Below, piece after piece: positions 26,274 through 35,483 of a DNA stretch of 64,000 nt. Made by a program: the position numbers and the translations under genes. The stretch's first letter is position 1. Every line of letters begins with the position of its first letter. Source of the DNA: Bacillus salipaludis (GTDB taxonomy: Bacteria > Bacillota > Bacilli > Bacillales_B > DSM-18226); contig NZ_SMYO01000009.1 in NCBI RefSeq assembly GCF_004358205.1, forward strand, positions 1 through 64,000, read 5' to 3'. A model generated the notes under the pieces. It saw nothing but the letters and a program-made list of their open reading frames with translations. It was not told the origin of the DNA and made no database searches.

Positions 26274-28493
26274 GTGAAGAAAAATTGGTTAATGCGTTGG
26301 GGTGAGCTAGTTAGCGGGAAAAAAGGTCGATGGATTACCATCCTTATTTGGGTATTCGTCATAATTCTATTAAATATCACTTTACCCCAAGCAAATTCAC
26401 AAAAGAATGAAAGAGCGGATCTCTTTTTAGAGAAAGTTGACTCTCAAAAAGCAAAGGAAATCATAGAAAAGAATTTTGGTAATAAGACGGGAACCCCTGC
26501 ACTGATGACTTGGTATAAAAAGAATCAGTTATCGGATGAAGATCTAGCATCCATACAAACACTAACAAAGAAACTTGTTGTTGATAACCCGATTGAAGGG
26601 GCGGAGGTGCCCCCGTTTTATAAAATGCCGCTTCCTGTATTAAAACAACAAGTATCCAAGGATGGAACAACCTTCGTTTTACCGGTAGTATTTGATCAAG
26701 ACCTTGAGACTGCAGAGATACAAAAACGATTGGATAAATTGAAACAAATTTCAAAACCTATTTTCTCATCCAATCCATTTACGAAAAAAATCAATGATGC
26801 AAACTCTTTACTCGTTAGGGTTACAGGACCTGCAGGAATATCGGTAGATGCCACTGACCTATTCAGCCAAGGGGATCTCTCCTTACTTTTTGGTACCGTT
26901 TTACTTGTTCTGATTTTCCTTCTGGTCATTTATCGTTCGCCGATATTAGCCCTCATACCATTAATTGGGGTTGGGATGGCCTATATGGTGATCAGCCCGA
27001 TTCTTGGATTGTTAGGGAGGGAAGGAGTAATCGACTTTGATTCTCAAGCTATCTCGATTATGACTGTATTACTATTTGGGGCTGGGACCGATTATTGTTT
27101 ATTCCTAATTGCCCAATTTCGAAATAGTTTAAATAAAGAGGAGAGCAAATTTCGTTCCATTAAAAATGCGTTTACGAGATCATCTGGTGCGATTATAATG
27201 AGCGGACTGACTGTTGTGATCTCTCTTCTTGTTTTATTAGTGGCGAACTACGGATCCATCCACCGTTTTGCGATTCCGTTCAGTTTGGCGATTCTTATCA
27301 TGATGTGTGCGAGTTTAACGCTTATTCCTGCGTTTCTAAGTATATTAGGAAGAGCTTCCTTTTTCCCATTTATCCCTCGTACCGAAGAAATGGATAAAAA
27401 ATTGGCAGAGAAAAAAGGGAAGGTATATCGGAATCGCAATAAAGAAAAACGGTTAGGAAATATCATCGGTAGAATGGTTAGCCAAAACCCTTGGAAAGTG
27501 TTTATTACGACGTTTACGATTTTGGGAATTTTGGCCATTTATTCATTAAAAATTGAATATACGTATGACACACTTTCATCGTTTCCAAAAAATATGCCGT
27601 CTCGTGAGGGCTTTGAAATCCTTTCTGAACACTTTAGTGCTGGTGAGTTGGCACCAGCTACTGTCATCGTAAAAGGAATTGAAGATGAAAGCACCGTGAA
27701 AGCAAAATTGGAAGGATTACCGTATATTGCGAAGGTGTCGAATGCCGAGCGAAGTGAAAAGGATCCAAGCTTGGTCAAGTATGATGTGGAATTAAAAGAT
27801 AATCCTTATTCCAACAAGGCAATGGAATCCATCCCTAAACTTAAAAAGGACCTAAAGGAAATTTTAAAAAGTAGTGGTGCGAATAGCAAGGTTTATATAA
27901 GCGGGCAAACAGCCGAACAATATGATACAAAAGAGACTACGAAAGCCGATTCCTCCTTGATTATTCCGATTGTCCTTGTAATGATCGCCGTTTTACTATT
28001 GTTCTATCTTCGTTCCATTATCGCCACTATCTACCTAATCGGAACGGTGCTCTTATCTTATTATAGTGCATTAGGGCTAGGATGGATTATCTTGCACTAT
28101 GGGTTCAACGTGAATGAGATCCAAGGATTTATCCCTTTATATGCTTTCGTATTTATTGTTGCACTTGGAGAGGACTATAATATTTTTATGATTTCAAGCA
28201 TTTGGAGAAAAAGTAATGAAATGTCCCTTGTAAATGCAGTTCGCGAAGGGGTAGCTGAAACGGGGGGAATCATTACCTCAGCTGGTTTAATTTTAGCAGG
28301 CACATTTGCCATCTTAACGACACTTCCGATTCAAATACTTGTCCATTTTGGAACGATTACAGCCATCGGTGTACTTTTGGATACATTTATGATCAGACCG
28401 TTTTTGGTTCCTGCCATCACATCGATTTTAGGAAAATGGGCGTTTTGGCCGGTAAAGAAGAAAATGGGTGAGGTTGAAAAATTACAGGGATGA
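26274..28493 (+). CDS. MMPL/RND-family membrane exporter
   Basis: A 739-residue protein with the MMPL layout: one N-terminal helix, an extracellular domain (residues about 40-190), five helices, a second extracellular loop (about 415-545) and a final helix cluster. Proton-relay motifs are LLFGAGTDYCLFLIAQFR and IVALGEDYNIFMISSIWR (GxxxDY in both halves). It resembles B. subtilis YdfJ. The substrate is unknown; lipids or hydrophobic toxins are typical. GTG start with AAGGGAGA 10 bp upstream. Confidence 0.9.
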   Translation: MKKNWLMRWGELVSGKKGRWITILIWVFVIILLNITLPQANSQKNERADLFLEKVDSQKAKEIIEKNFGNKTGTPALMTWYKKNQLSDEDLASIQTLTKKLVVDNPIEGAEVPPFYKMPLPVLKQQVSKDGTTFVLPVVFDQDLETAEIQKRLDKLKQISKPIFSSNPFTKKINDANSLLVRVTGPAGISVDATDLFSQGDLSLLFGTVLLVLIFLLVIYRSPILALIPLIGVGMAYMVISPILGLLGREGVIDFDSQAISIMTVLLFGAGTDYCLFLIAQFRNSLNKEESKFRSIKNAFTRSSGAIIMSGLTVVISLLVLLVANYGSIHRFAIPFSLAILIMMCASLTLIPAFLSILGRASFFPFIPRTEEMDKKLAEKKGKVYRNRNKEKRLGNIIGRMVSQNPWKVFITTFTILGILAIYSLKIEYTYDTLSSFPKNMPSREGFEILSEHFSAGELAPATVIVKGIEDESTVKAKLEGLPYIAKVSNAERSEKDPSLVKYDVELKDNPYSNKAMESIPKLKKDLKEILKSSGANSKVYISGQTAEQYDTKETTKADSSLIIPIVLVMIAVLLLFYLRSIIATIYLIGTVLLSYYSALGLGWIILHYGFNVNEIQGFIPLYAFVFIVALGEDYNIFMISSIWRKSNEMSLVNAVREGVAETGGIITSAGLILAGTFAILTTLPIQILVHFGTITAIGVLLDTFMIRPFLVPAITSILGKWAFWPVKKKMGEVEKLQG

Positions 28494-28560
28494 TAAATTT
28501 CGGTCGAAATTAGTAATTATGTCCTATCGTAGAAAATGTGAACCTTTTCCTTTTCAAACA

Positions 28561-28606
28561 AAATCAGGCGCAATTTTATTCAAAAATTACGCCTGATTTT
28601 TTTATT
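28561..28606. terminator. Bidirectional terminator
   Basis: AAATCAGGCG.AATTTT / AAATT.CGCCTGATTTTTTT stem with 5-7-nt loop between the MMPL gene and the convergent small membrane gene. Confidence 0.88.
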
Positions 28607-28608
28607 TT

Positions 28609-28869
28609 TTAATGAAATGTTCTTTTTGGAACAAAATATAGTTTTGTTTCTTTATTTCGAATCTCCGCTTCTGTTACTTCATCCATTAAGCTTAGACACA
28701 TACCAAATAATAAGGTAATAATAGAAGCAATGACGACACCAACACCTGTTGCAGTATAAAAGTATCCTCCATTGGCAGCGCTTACAAAAAAGCTAGAAAT
28801 AAAAATGAGTACACCAGTACCGATTCCAAACATGGATGCTTTAAAAATTTTTAAATATTTATACTCCAT
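28609..28869 (-). CDS. Small two-helix membrane protein of unknown function
   Basis: 86 residues with hydrophobic segments at about 13-33 (FGIGTGVLIFISSFFVSAA) and 40-62 (ATGVGVVIASIITLLFGMCL), then a charged cytoplasmic-type tail with RNKETKLYFVPKR. ATG 28869 is preferred because GGGAG lies 8 bp upstream; upstream in-frame codons lack a ribosome site. I do not recognise the family. Confidence 0.65.
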   Translation of the reverse strand: MEYKYLKIFKASMFGIGTGVLIFISSFFVSAANGGYFYTATGVGVVIASIITLLFGMCLSLMDEVTEAEIRNKETKLYFVPKRTFH

Positions 28870-29002
28870 GATCATCACTCCCTTACTGAATATTCTATCA
28901 ATTGTCACAAATTTGTCAAACTTTTTTTAAAAAAAATTTTAATAGTGCAAATTACTTGATTTTTAAAATAGATAGACTTTATTAAAGGACGATATAGATT
29001 TT

Positions 29003-29160
29003 GAACAGCGTTGATTGGAGCGGAAGGCACGAAGACTCCTGTGGGAGTACGGGACAGAGGAGGCTCGCCGAACCGCCCACGAACCGCCCACGAACCGCCC
29101 ACGAACCGCCCACGAACCGCTTGTGCCTGGAGCGGAAATCAACAACCAAGTTTAACAGAG
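29003..29160 (+). repeat. Dispersed Bacillaceae repeat, copy 1 (short form)
   Basis: Core 29010-29143 bounded by GTTGATTGGAGCGGAAGGC and GCCTGGAGCGGAAATCAAC, flanked by TTGAACAGC and AAGTTTAACAG. The ends are inverted (GTTGATT/AATCAAC). It lacks the internal block of about 60 bp found in copies 2 and 3 and contains an 11-bp tandem array GAACCGCCCAC. Translated ORFs across it are not genes. Confidence 0.88.
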
Positions 29161-29190
29161 CCAATGGGTAAGAAAAAGAGAAATAAAAAA

Positions 29191-29219
29191 AATCCTAAAC
29201 GATTCATTTAGGATTTTTG
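29191..29219 (-). terminator. Terminator of ctaA
   Basis: Stem AATCCTAAA / TTTAGGATT, 7-nt loop; on the minus strand eight T follow, directly after the ctaA stop. Confidence 0.85.
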
Positions 29220-29220
29220 C

Positions 29221-30090
29221 CTAGCCATTTTGAAAGCAGATGATACTTTGGATTCCAACTAATAGAGATAGAATGGAAACATGTAGGAGGACTGCTCCCA
29301 AACTTAAATGGGTATAGATTAAAAGGGCACCACTTAATCCTTGCAAAAGAATGAATAAAAAATTAATTTGACTGAAGCGATAAATGTCCGGACGATCTTG
29401 ACGGTATTTTTTTGAAAGGTGAATTAGCTCGAAAAAGAGAATGATTAGACCAAGGGCAAATGAACGATGAATGATATCAACCCAAAAAGCATTTCCAACA
29501 TCCCCGTAGCGTTCGGTCGGAATCGGAAAACCACGGAAGGCTTCACCCGAACCTGTTTTGGCAACATAACCCCCGAAATAAATAGCTGCATAAAGAAAGA
29601 TAAAAGTAAACCAAGAAAAAACGGAAAATGACGCGGGCATCTTTTTCAAGGAAGGATTTTTCTTTTCCTCCAAATAAATCACATAGGCAATATTGATTAA
29701 TGCTGAAAATGATATAAGTGCAATTCCCAAATGCGCTGCCAGCAAAAGAGGAGAGAGTGAAATCATTACTGTTAAGGCACCAAGGGTCGATTCCCCAAGG
29801 ATACCTAAAATCGCAAAGAATACCAGCATTTTCACTTTTCGTGATTTATAGCGAATCCAAGCCATTGCTGAAACAACAAATAATAACAGGCTCGCAAGCC
29901 CCACAACGATACGATGGGTGTATTCAATGACAGAGTGATAATCAGAAAAATCAGGATATAATTTACCATTACACAAAGGGTATCCGCTCCCGCATCCCAT
30001 TGCGGAATTTGTCATCGTGTCAATAAATCCAATAATATTTACTAGAAACAGTGTTGCCGCTGCAATGATAGAAAGCCAAAAGTATTTCAT
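29221..30090 (-). CDS. ctaA: Heme A synthase
   Basis: Membrane monooxygenase (COX15/CtaA) that converts heme O to heme A. 289 residues with eight helices in two four-helix halves. The heme-ligand histidines appear in EYTHRIVVGLAS, LLAAHLGIALI, DIIHRSFALGLI and LLHVSILSLL; the paired cysteines in MGCGSGYPLCNGKLYP are the Bacillus-type extracellular pair. ATG 30090 follows AGGAGGTG; the longer ORF start is unsupported. It lies immediately downstream of qoxABCD, whose aa3 oxidase needs its product. Confidence 0.93.
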   Translation of the reverse strand: MKYFWLSIIAAATLFLVNIIGFIDTMTNSAMGCGSGYPLCNGKLYPDFSDYHSVIEYTHRIVVGLASLLLFVVSAMAWIRYKSRKVKMLVFFAILGILGESTLGALTVMISLSPLLLAAHLGIALISFSALINIAYVIYLEEKKNPSLKKMPASFSVFSWFTFIFLYAAIYFGGYVAKTGSGEAFRGFPIPTERYGDVGNAFWVDIIHRSFALGLIILFFELIHLSKKYRQDRPDIYRFSQINFLFILLQGLSGALLIYTHLSLGAVLLHVSILSLLVGIQSIICFQNG

Positions 30091-30142
30091 CTTAGAGCAC
30101 CTCCTATGTAAGAAACCATTTCTTTTCTGACCATTAAGATAT

Positions 30143-30175
30143 AGTGCCCAGCGGTCTCTAAAATCGCTGGGCACT
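30143..30175 (-). other. Perfect hairpin without T-run after qoxD
   Basis: AGTGCCCAGCG / CGCTGGGCACT (11 bp) with an 11-nt loop between qoxD and ctaA. No T-run on the minus strand, so it may be an mRNA-processing or stabilising structure that sets ctaA expression. Confidence 0.6.
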
Positions 30176-30183
30176 TAGTAACA

Positions 30184-30501
30184 TTAATGAACTTGAGAGT
30201 TGAATGACATAATCCAAACCGATCCGGCAACAATTGTTGCAACGAAAATAATCCCAAGGATTAATGCCATCACATTGTACTTCGGTCCTTCACCATCACG
30301 AATATGCATGAAGAAGAATAATTGAAGGACAAACTGTAAAACAGCCGCCAGCAATATGCTGAACATAAGCGCTGATTTTGCCATCATATGATTTAAAACA
30401 AGAACAAGAGGGATGATAGTCAATATTATCGAAAGAATGAAACCTGTCACATATGCTTTGATGGAACCAGTGTGTTCGTGTTCGTGTCCATGTGCTGACA
30501 T
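30184..30501 (-). CDS. qoxD: Quinol oxidase subunit IV
   Basis: 105-residue three-helix subunit of the aa3-type menaquinol oxidase. A His-rich start (MSAHGHEHEHTGSIKAY) precedes helices beginning VTGFILSIILTIIPLVLVL, and FFFMHIRDGEGPKYN is a family signature of CyoD/QoxD. One base separates its start from the qoxC stop. Small assembly or stabilising subunit in the plasma membrane. Confidence 0.9.
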   Translation of the reverse strand: MSAHGHEHEHTGSIKAYVTGFILSIILTIIPLVLVLNHMMAKSALMFSILLAAVLQFVLQLFFFMHIRDGEGPKYNVMALILGIIFVATIVAGSVWIMSFNSQVH

Positions 30502-30502
30502 G

Positions 30503-31108
30503 TTACATCACCCCCATTAAATAAACGACAGTAAAGATAAAGATCCATACAGCATCTAAGAAGTGCCAATAAAGACTGACAATGGAAACTTTTCGTTTTG
30601 TAACTTCAGTAATTCCTTTTTTCTTGATTTGAACAATAATTCCAATGATCCAAAGGATACCGAAAGAAACGTGAACGCCGTGTGTACCAACTAAACAAAA
30701 GAAGGAAGTAAGGAAGGCGCTGCTTTGAAGTGTTGCACCTTCATGAACCATATTTACAAATTCGTTGATTTCAAGACCTACGAATACAGCACCAAGAGCA
30801 ATTGTTACAATTAACCATTTAATAAGACCTTTTTTATTGCCTTTATGCATGGCGAGTACTGCCAAACCACTTGTAAATGAACTAATTAAAAGAATGAAAG
30901 TCTCAATGATAAAACCTGGTACATCGAATTCTTTTGCTGTGAACCCTCCGTTTGTATGAGTGTGCAGGACCGCATACGCTGCAAAGAAGGTTGCAAATAA
31001 TAGACAGTCAGTTACAAGGAATATCCAGAATCCTAAAACCTTTAATCCTTCTTGGTCAACATGACCATGATCATGGTCAGAAACATGAGCTGAAGCGCTA
31101 TGTTGCAT
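30503..31108 (-). CDS. qoxC: Quinol oxidase subunit III
   Basis: 201-residue five-helix subunit. GFWIFLVTDCLLFATFFAAY, the FTSGLAVLAMHKG segment, FLVGTHG-like FCLVGTHGVHVSFGILW and LYWHFLDAVWIFIFTVVYL are characteristic of QoxC/CyoC. Fourth-from-last gene of the minus-strand operon qoxA-qoxB-qoxC-qoxD-ctaA, 12 bp from qoxB. Confidence 0.92.
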   Translation of the reverse strand: MQHSASAHVSDHDHGHVDQEGLKVLGFWIFLVTDCLLFATFFAAYAVLHTHTNGGFTAKEFDVPGFIIETFILLISSFTSGLAVLAMHKGNKKGLIKWLIVTIALGAVFVGLEINEFVNMVHEGATLQSSAFLTSFFCLVGTHGVHVSFGILWIIGIIVQIKKKGITEVTKRKVSIVSLYWHFLDAVWIFIFTVVYLMGVM

Positions 31109-31120
31109 GTTTTTAACCTC

Positions 31121-33106
31121 CTAGTTTGCAGTTCGCTGAACTGAAATGTTTTTTCTTAATGCTTTCTCAGTTCGTTCGATTTCTTCTACAGGAATATAAT
31201 AATCCGTGTCATATTGGAATGAACGAGTAAATAATGTTATGGCAACACCAATTAATCCGATGACTCCCATCCAAATCCAATCAAACGTAAATCCAAAACC
31301 GGCAATAAAGAAGAAGCATGACATAATGAAAGGAATACCTGTATTTTTTGGCATATGAATCGGTTCATATTTTACCGGTTCAGGTTTATATCCTTCTTTT
31401 TTCATTTCTTCTTTTTGATACCACCAAGCATCTTTGCCATTTGCTTTTGGTAAGATCGCAAAGTTATAAACTGGAGGAGGGGATGGAATTGACCATTCTA
31501 ATGTACGGCCATCCCAAGCATCACCAGTTACATCGCGTTCACCGTGTTTAATGCTATAAAGAATTTGCCAAACTTGGAAGACGAAACCGATACCCATAAA
31601 GAATGCACCGACCGTTGAGATTAAGTTAAGCGGTGCCCAACCCATGTCCCAACCTGCTGATTGGTTATACGTATAAATACGACGAGTCATACCCATGAAA
31701 CCAAGAGCGTACTGTGGCATAAAGCAAACATAGAAACCAATTTGCCACAACCAGAATCCCCATTTTCCTAAACGTTCGTTTAACTTGAAGCCGAATAGTT
31801 TTGGCCACCAATAATAAAGACCTGCAAGGTAACCGAATACTACACCACCGATTAATACTTGGTGGAAGTGGGCGATCAGGAAGTAACTGTTATGGTATTG
31901 ATAGTCTGCCGGCGCGGCAGCAAGCATAACACCTGTTGCACCACCAACAAGGAAACATGGTACGAATGCATAAAACCAAAGCATAGGCTGTGATAAGCGT
32001 ACACGGCCGCGGTACATAGTAAACAGCCAGTTAAAGATCTTAACACCAGTCGGGATTGCGATAATCATCGTACATATCGCAAAAACAATATTTACGTCCG
32101 CACCGGCACCCATTGTAAAGAAATGGTGCACCCAAGTGTAATAAGAAACTATCGAAATAGCAATCATAGAAAATACCATTGAACCATAACCAAAAATACG
32201 TTTTTTCGAGAATGTAGCAACAATCTCAGAGAACACACCGAAGGCAGGTAATACAACAATATATACTTCTGGGTGACCCCACATCCAGATCAAGTTTACC
32301 CATAACATAGGATTACCGCCGGCAGTCATTGTAAAGAAATGTCCGCCAAGTAAGCGGTCAACAGTCAACATGATTAAAGTAACAGTTAAAATAGGGAATA
32401 CACCTAAAATGGCAATTGATGACGCTAATACAGACCATGAAAATAATGGCATATCTTTTAAGCGCATAGATGGTGTCCGCATTTTTAAGATCGTTACAAC
32501 AAAGTTAATACCTGTTGCCAAACTACCTATACCTGAAATTTGAATTCCCCAAATCCAGAAGTTTTGACCAGGACCCGGGCTAAAATCGTTTTCAGATAAA
32601 GGCGGGTAGGATAGCCATCCGGCACTCGCTGAACCACCGATTACAAAGGAAATATTAAAGAGCATCGCTCCGATAAAGAATAACCAGAAGCTCACAGCAT
32701 TCAACATTGGATACGCAACATCGCGCGCACCAATTTGCAATGGAACAACCATGTTAAATAATCCGAACATAAATGGCATCGCCATAAATAAAATCATAAT
32801 CGTTCCATGTGTTGTAAAAATTTCATTATAGTGTTCAGATTGTAAGAAATGCATATCAGGAAACGCAAGTTGAATACGCATTAAAATCGCATCGACCCCA
32901 CCGCGGAAAAGCATAAGTAAAGCGGAAAGGAGATACATAATACCAATTTTTTTATGGTCAACGGTTGTAATCCAATCTCTCCATAGCCATCCCCATTTTT
33001 TGAAGTATGTGAGAGAAAATACAATCCCAATCATGGCTAGAACAATCGAAACATCGGCACCATAAATCATAGGATCGCCGGTGACAAAAAAATGCGAGTT
33101 ATCCAT
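31121..33106 (-). CDS. qoxB: Quinol oxidase subunit I (catalytic)
   Basis: 661-residue heme-copper oxidase subunit with about 14-15 helices. The six metal-ligand histidines are in FTTHGTIMILF, WMWGHPEVYIVVLPAFG (HPEVY cross-linked Tyr), YTWVHHFFTMG and LIAHFHQVLIGG. It reduces oxygen to water with electrons from menaquinol and pumps protons. Length and the extra terminal helices match QoxB rather than CtaD. Confidence 0.95.
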   Translation of the reverse strand: MDNSHFFVTGDPMIYGADVSIVLAMIGIVFSLTYFKKWGWLWRDWITTVDHKKIGIMYLLSALLMLFRGGVDAILMRIQLAFPDMHFLQSEHYNEIFTTHGTIMILFMAMPFMFGLFNMVVPLQIGARDVAYPMLNAVSFWLFFIGAMLFNISFVIGGSASAGWLSYPPLSENDFSPGPGQNFWIWGIQISGIGSLATGINFVVTILKMRTPSMRLKDMPLFSWSVLASSIAILGVFPILTVTLIMLTVDRLLGGHFFTMTAGGNPMLWVNLIWMWGHPEVYIVVLPAFGVFSEIVATFSKKRIFGYGSMVFSMIAISIVSYYTWVHHFFTMGAGADVNIVFAICTMIIAIPTGVKIFNWLFTMYRGRVRLSQPMLWFYAFVPCFLVGGATGVMLAAAPADYQYHNSYFLIAHFHQVLIGGVVFGYLAGLYYWWPKLFGFKLNERLGKWGFWLWQIGFYVCFMPQYALGFMGMTRRIYTYNQSAGWDMGWAPLNLISTVGAFFMGIGFVFQVWQILYSIKHGERDVTGDAWDGRTLEWSIPSPPPVYNFAILPKANGKDAWWYQKEEMKKEGYKPEPVKYEPIHMPKNTGIPFIMSCFFFIAGFGFTFDWIWMGVIGLIGVAITLFTRSFQYDTDYYIPVEEIERTEKALRKNISVQRTAN

Positions 33107-33127
33107 TGATAATTTCCTCCTGTTTGT

Positions 33128-34054
33128 TTATTTTCCCATATCCATTCCAGGCATTGACTTCATTTCAGCACTATCGCTCATGTTCATGTGATTTTTATGA
33201 TTATAGTAAATACCACCATTTTTGTTCACAATGTCTTGGAATAATCCATTAGGATATGATGAAAAGCTTAACTCTTTTTCGGTACTTGGCTTGGACAATT
33301 TTTCATAACCAGCTTTTGTTAAGACAGGAGAACTTTTCTTAATACTTTCTGCCCATTTATCAAAATTAGCTTGACTTACTGATTTCACTCTAAATTGCAT
33401 ATGTGCAAAGCCCTTACCGGTAAAGTTTGCACCGGAACCAAAGTATTCTCCAACTTTATTCGCCTGCAGCCATAAGCCCATTGACATTCCCGGCATCGTA
33501 TATTCTTGACCGCCTAATTGAGGAATCCAGAACGAGTTCATCGGTGCATCAGAAGTTAAAACAAATTGTACCGGAACACCAGCAGGAATCTCAGCGTAAT
33601 TTACGGTGGCAATTTTTTTATCTGGATAAGTAAACATCCACTTCCAATCCAGTGAAGTTACTTGTACAACCAATGGTTTTACATCTTTCACAGGGGGTTT
33701 TGTTAAATTAATTGTTGTTTTCGCAGTAAAAACACCAAGAATCGCAACGATGATAACCGGAATTCCCCACCATACGATCTCTAAAATTTTACTGTCTGCC
33801 CATTCTGGTTGATATGGTGCTTTGTTGTCCGGACGGTCTCGATACTTAACCGCAATATAAACAAAAATACCTAAAACAGGAATAATAACAACTGCACATA
33901 AAATAACCGAAATGATAATTAAATCTAGTTCTTGTTGGGCAACCGGACCTTTTGGGTTTAGAACAATAAATTTACTTTTATCACACCCAGCCAAAAGTAC
34001 CATACCCAAGAATGCTAAAATAGAATATTTAGCAAATTGGTTCCATTTACTCAA
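33128..34054 (-). CDS. qoxA: Quinol oxidase subunit II
   Basis: 308-residue lipoprotein subunit with lipobox LLAGC (Cys24), two membrane helices and an extracellular cupredoxin domain. The CuA-ligand cysteines of cytochrome c oxidases are absent, while FWIPQLGGQEYTMPGM is present, so electrons come from quinol. The TTG at 34054 is preferred over ATG 34072: AAAGGGG sits 8 bp before the TTG and nothing before the ATG. A Met/His-rich tail (KNHMNMSD, SMPGMDMGK) is unusual and may bind copper. First gene of the operon. Confidence 0.93.
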   Translation of the reverse strand: MSKWNQFAKYSILAFLGMVLLAGCDKSKFIVLNPKGPVAQQELDLIIISVILCAVVIIPVLGIFVYIAVKYRDRPDNKAPYQPEWADSKILEIVWWGIPVIIVAILGVFTAKTTINLTKPPVKDVKPLVVQVTSLDWKWMFTYPDKKIATVNYAEIPAGVPVQFVLTSDAPMNSFWIPQLGGQEYTMPGMSMGLWLQANKVGEYFGSGANFTGKGFAHMQFRVKSVSQANFDKWAESIKKSSPVLTKAGYEKLSKPSTEKELSFSSYPNGLFQDIVNKNGGIYYNHKNHMNMSDSAEMKSMPGMDMGK

Positions 34055-34268
34055 TGTAAGTACCCCTTTCATTCGATTTGTTTTTTATTTATTCACGAGG
34101 ATTATGTTAAAAAGCTATACAAATATACCAAATTTAATTTCATTTGAGTAGAGAATTTTTTATGTTTCACATATTTGTCACAGAAAGTTCATATTTGGAA
34201 TCAAGATATTTCCTTTCATGTAAATTGTTATTTTAAACCCCAGTTATTTTCCATATTAAACCTAAAAA

Positions 34269-34294
34269 AAGGTCTCCCCAAATGGGAAGACCTT
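34269..34294 (-). terminator. Terminator of the DUF2512 gene
   Basis: Stem AAGGTCT.CCC / GGG.AGACCTT with TTTTTTT on the minus strand. Confidence 0.85.
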
Positions 34295-34331
34295 CTCTAA
34301 AATCATTCTGTTTTTAAAATTTAAGTAGGCT

Positions 34332-34757
34332 TCACTTTTTCTTTAATGGTTCTTGCTCCTCGGACATTTCCATACCGTATGCTAGCCGGTCAGGTACCGC
34401 ATTCTTTTTGAGGCTGCTTTCCTGCCTTGGACTATGCAACATTCGGTGAACGAAAAACTCCCCAATTGTTATTATGATTGCTGAAATAATACTTCCCCAA
34501 GCTATCTGCATATAATTGTCAAGAAGTACACTTCCAAAAATCCAAACCACCATATAGGATAGGATAAAATCTCCAATAAGGGCATTCTTATTTCCGATTC
34601 GAGAAAGTAACATCCTATCCCCAAGATAAGAAACAATTGTCATTAACACACTGAACCAAACAATATCCACCCAAGTCGCATTAAAAAAAAGATCTAATGC
34701 TACCGCATAAGCAACCAGACAAGTAACAAATTTTACGATTAAAGCCATTGTATTCAT
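34332..34757 (-). CDS. DUF2512 (YndM-like) membrane protein
   Basis: 141 residues with four predicted helices (residues about 4-25, 29-48, 60-80, 84-105) and a polar C-terminus. ALIVKFVTCLVAYAVALDL, YLGDRMLLSRIGNKNALIGDF and GEFFVHRML match the DUF2512/YndM family of Bacillus as I know it. The function is unknown. AGGAGGT lies 10 bp before the ATG. Confidence 0.75.
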   Translation of the reverse strand: MNTMALIVKFVTCLVAYAVALDLFFNATWVDIVWFSVLMTIVSYLGDRMLLSRIGNKNALIGDFILSYMVVWIFGSVLLDNYMQIAWGSIISAIIITIGEFFVHRMLHSPRQESSLKKNAVPDRLAYGMEMSEEQEPLKKK

Positions 34758-34873
34758 TTTTCTTCTACCTCCTCATCTACCATTTTAGACAATTTTAAAA
34801 AATCCATTCATCCTCTTATAAAATAGAATCAATAGGAATTTGTTTAATATGAAAGAACTAGTGAAACAATAAT

Positions 34874-34900
34874 AAAAGGCTACCGGGTCGGCAGCCTTTT
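34874..34900 (-). terminator. Terminator
   Basis: Stem AAAAGGCT.CC / GG.AGCCTTTT, downstream of the small secreted-type gene on the minus strand. Confidence 0.8.
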
Positions 34901-34918
34901 CTATAGAGGATCTACCCC

Positions 34919-35263
34919 TCATTCACCATAATTTTGACTATAATCCCAATATTTTAATGTTTCGGTATGGTCAGTGGGTATCTCTTTTTTGACTTTTCCA
35001 TCTTCATCCTTGTACACTTCATATTCCTGATAGGTCTCCACGAAATATCCATCCACTTTTTCAACTTTTTCAAGTTTTTCTACTAGATCAGGGCCCTCAT
35101 CAGAAGGGGCGGCCGTTACAGGCTTTGCTATTTTTTGTTTACTCGCCGTTGCTGTGTAGGAGTAATTTTTATTGATAAACGAAAAGGGCGAATCCAGATA
35201 GGCGGCAAAAACTAACAAGAATAACAGGGCTAACAATGACGTGGTTTGAGTGAAAGATTTCAT
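34919..35263 (-). CDS. Small membrane-anchored extracellular protein, unknown
   Basis: 114 residues: an N-terminal hydrophobic segment (SLLALLFLLVFAAYLDSPFS) without a lipobox, then an extracellular stretch rich in Lys, Glu, Tyr and Asp, with VEKLEKVEKVDGYFVETYQEYEVYKDEDG. ATG 35263 follows AAAGGAG; an upstream in-frame ATG has no ribosome site. I do not recognise the family. Confidence 0.65.
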   Translation of the reverse strand: MKSFTQTTSLLALLFLLVFAAYLDSPFSFINKNYSYTATASKQKIAKPVTAAPSDEGPDLVEKLEKVEKVDGYFVETYQEYEVYKDEDGKVKKEIPTDHTETLKYWDYSQNYGE

Positions 35264-35483
35264 GCTCCCGGCTCCTTTACCAATTACATCTTCATAACCC
35301 ATTTTATGCATGTCCGCACGACATATGATTAAATTAAATTCAGAATTTCCCTCCCGTTTTTTGGCCAGTATTTAAAACGTAATCATTTATTTACCATTTT
35401 GTAATTTAATTATTCCTATGAATCACTTAAAATATTAAGGGTATTGAATTTGTGAACTTGGTATAGACAACCGGAGGTACGAG

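Noticed and set aside
29011..29211. ORFs across dispersed repeat copies (also at 36496 and 44170)
   Set aside because: The sequence is a non-coding repeat shared by three loci; translations are low-complexity and differ between copies.
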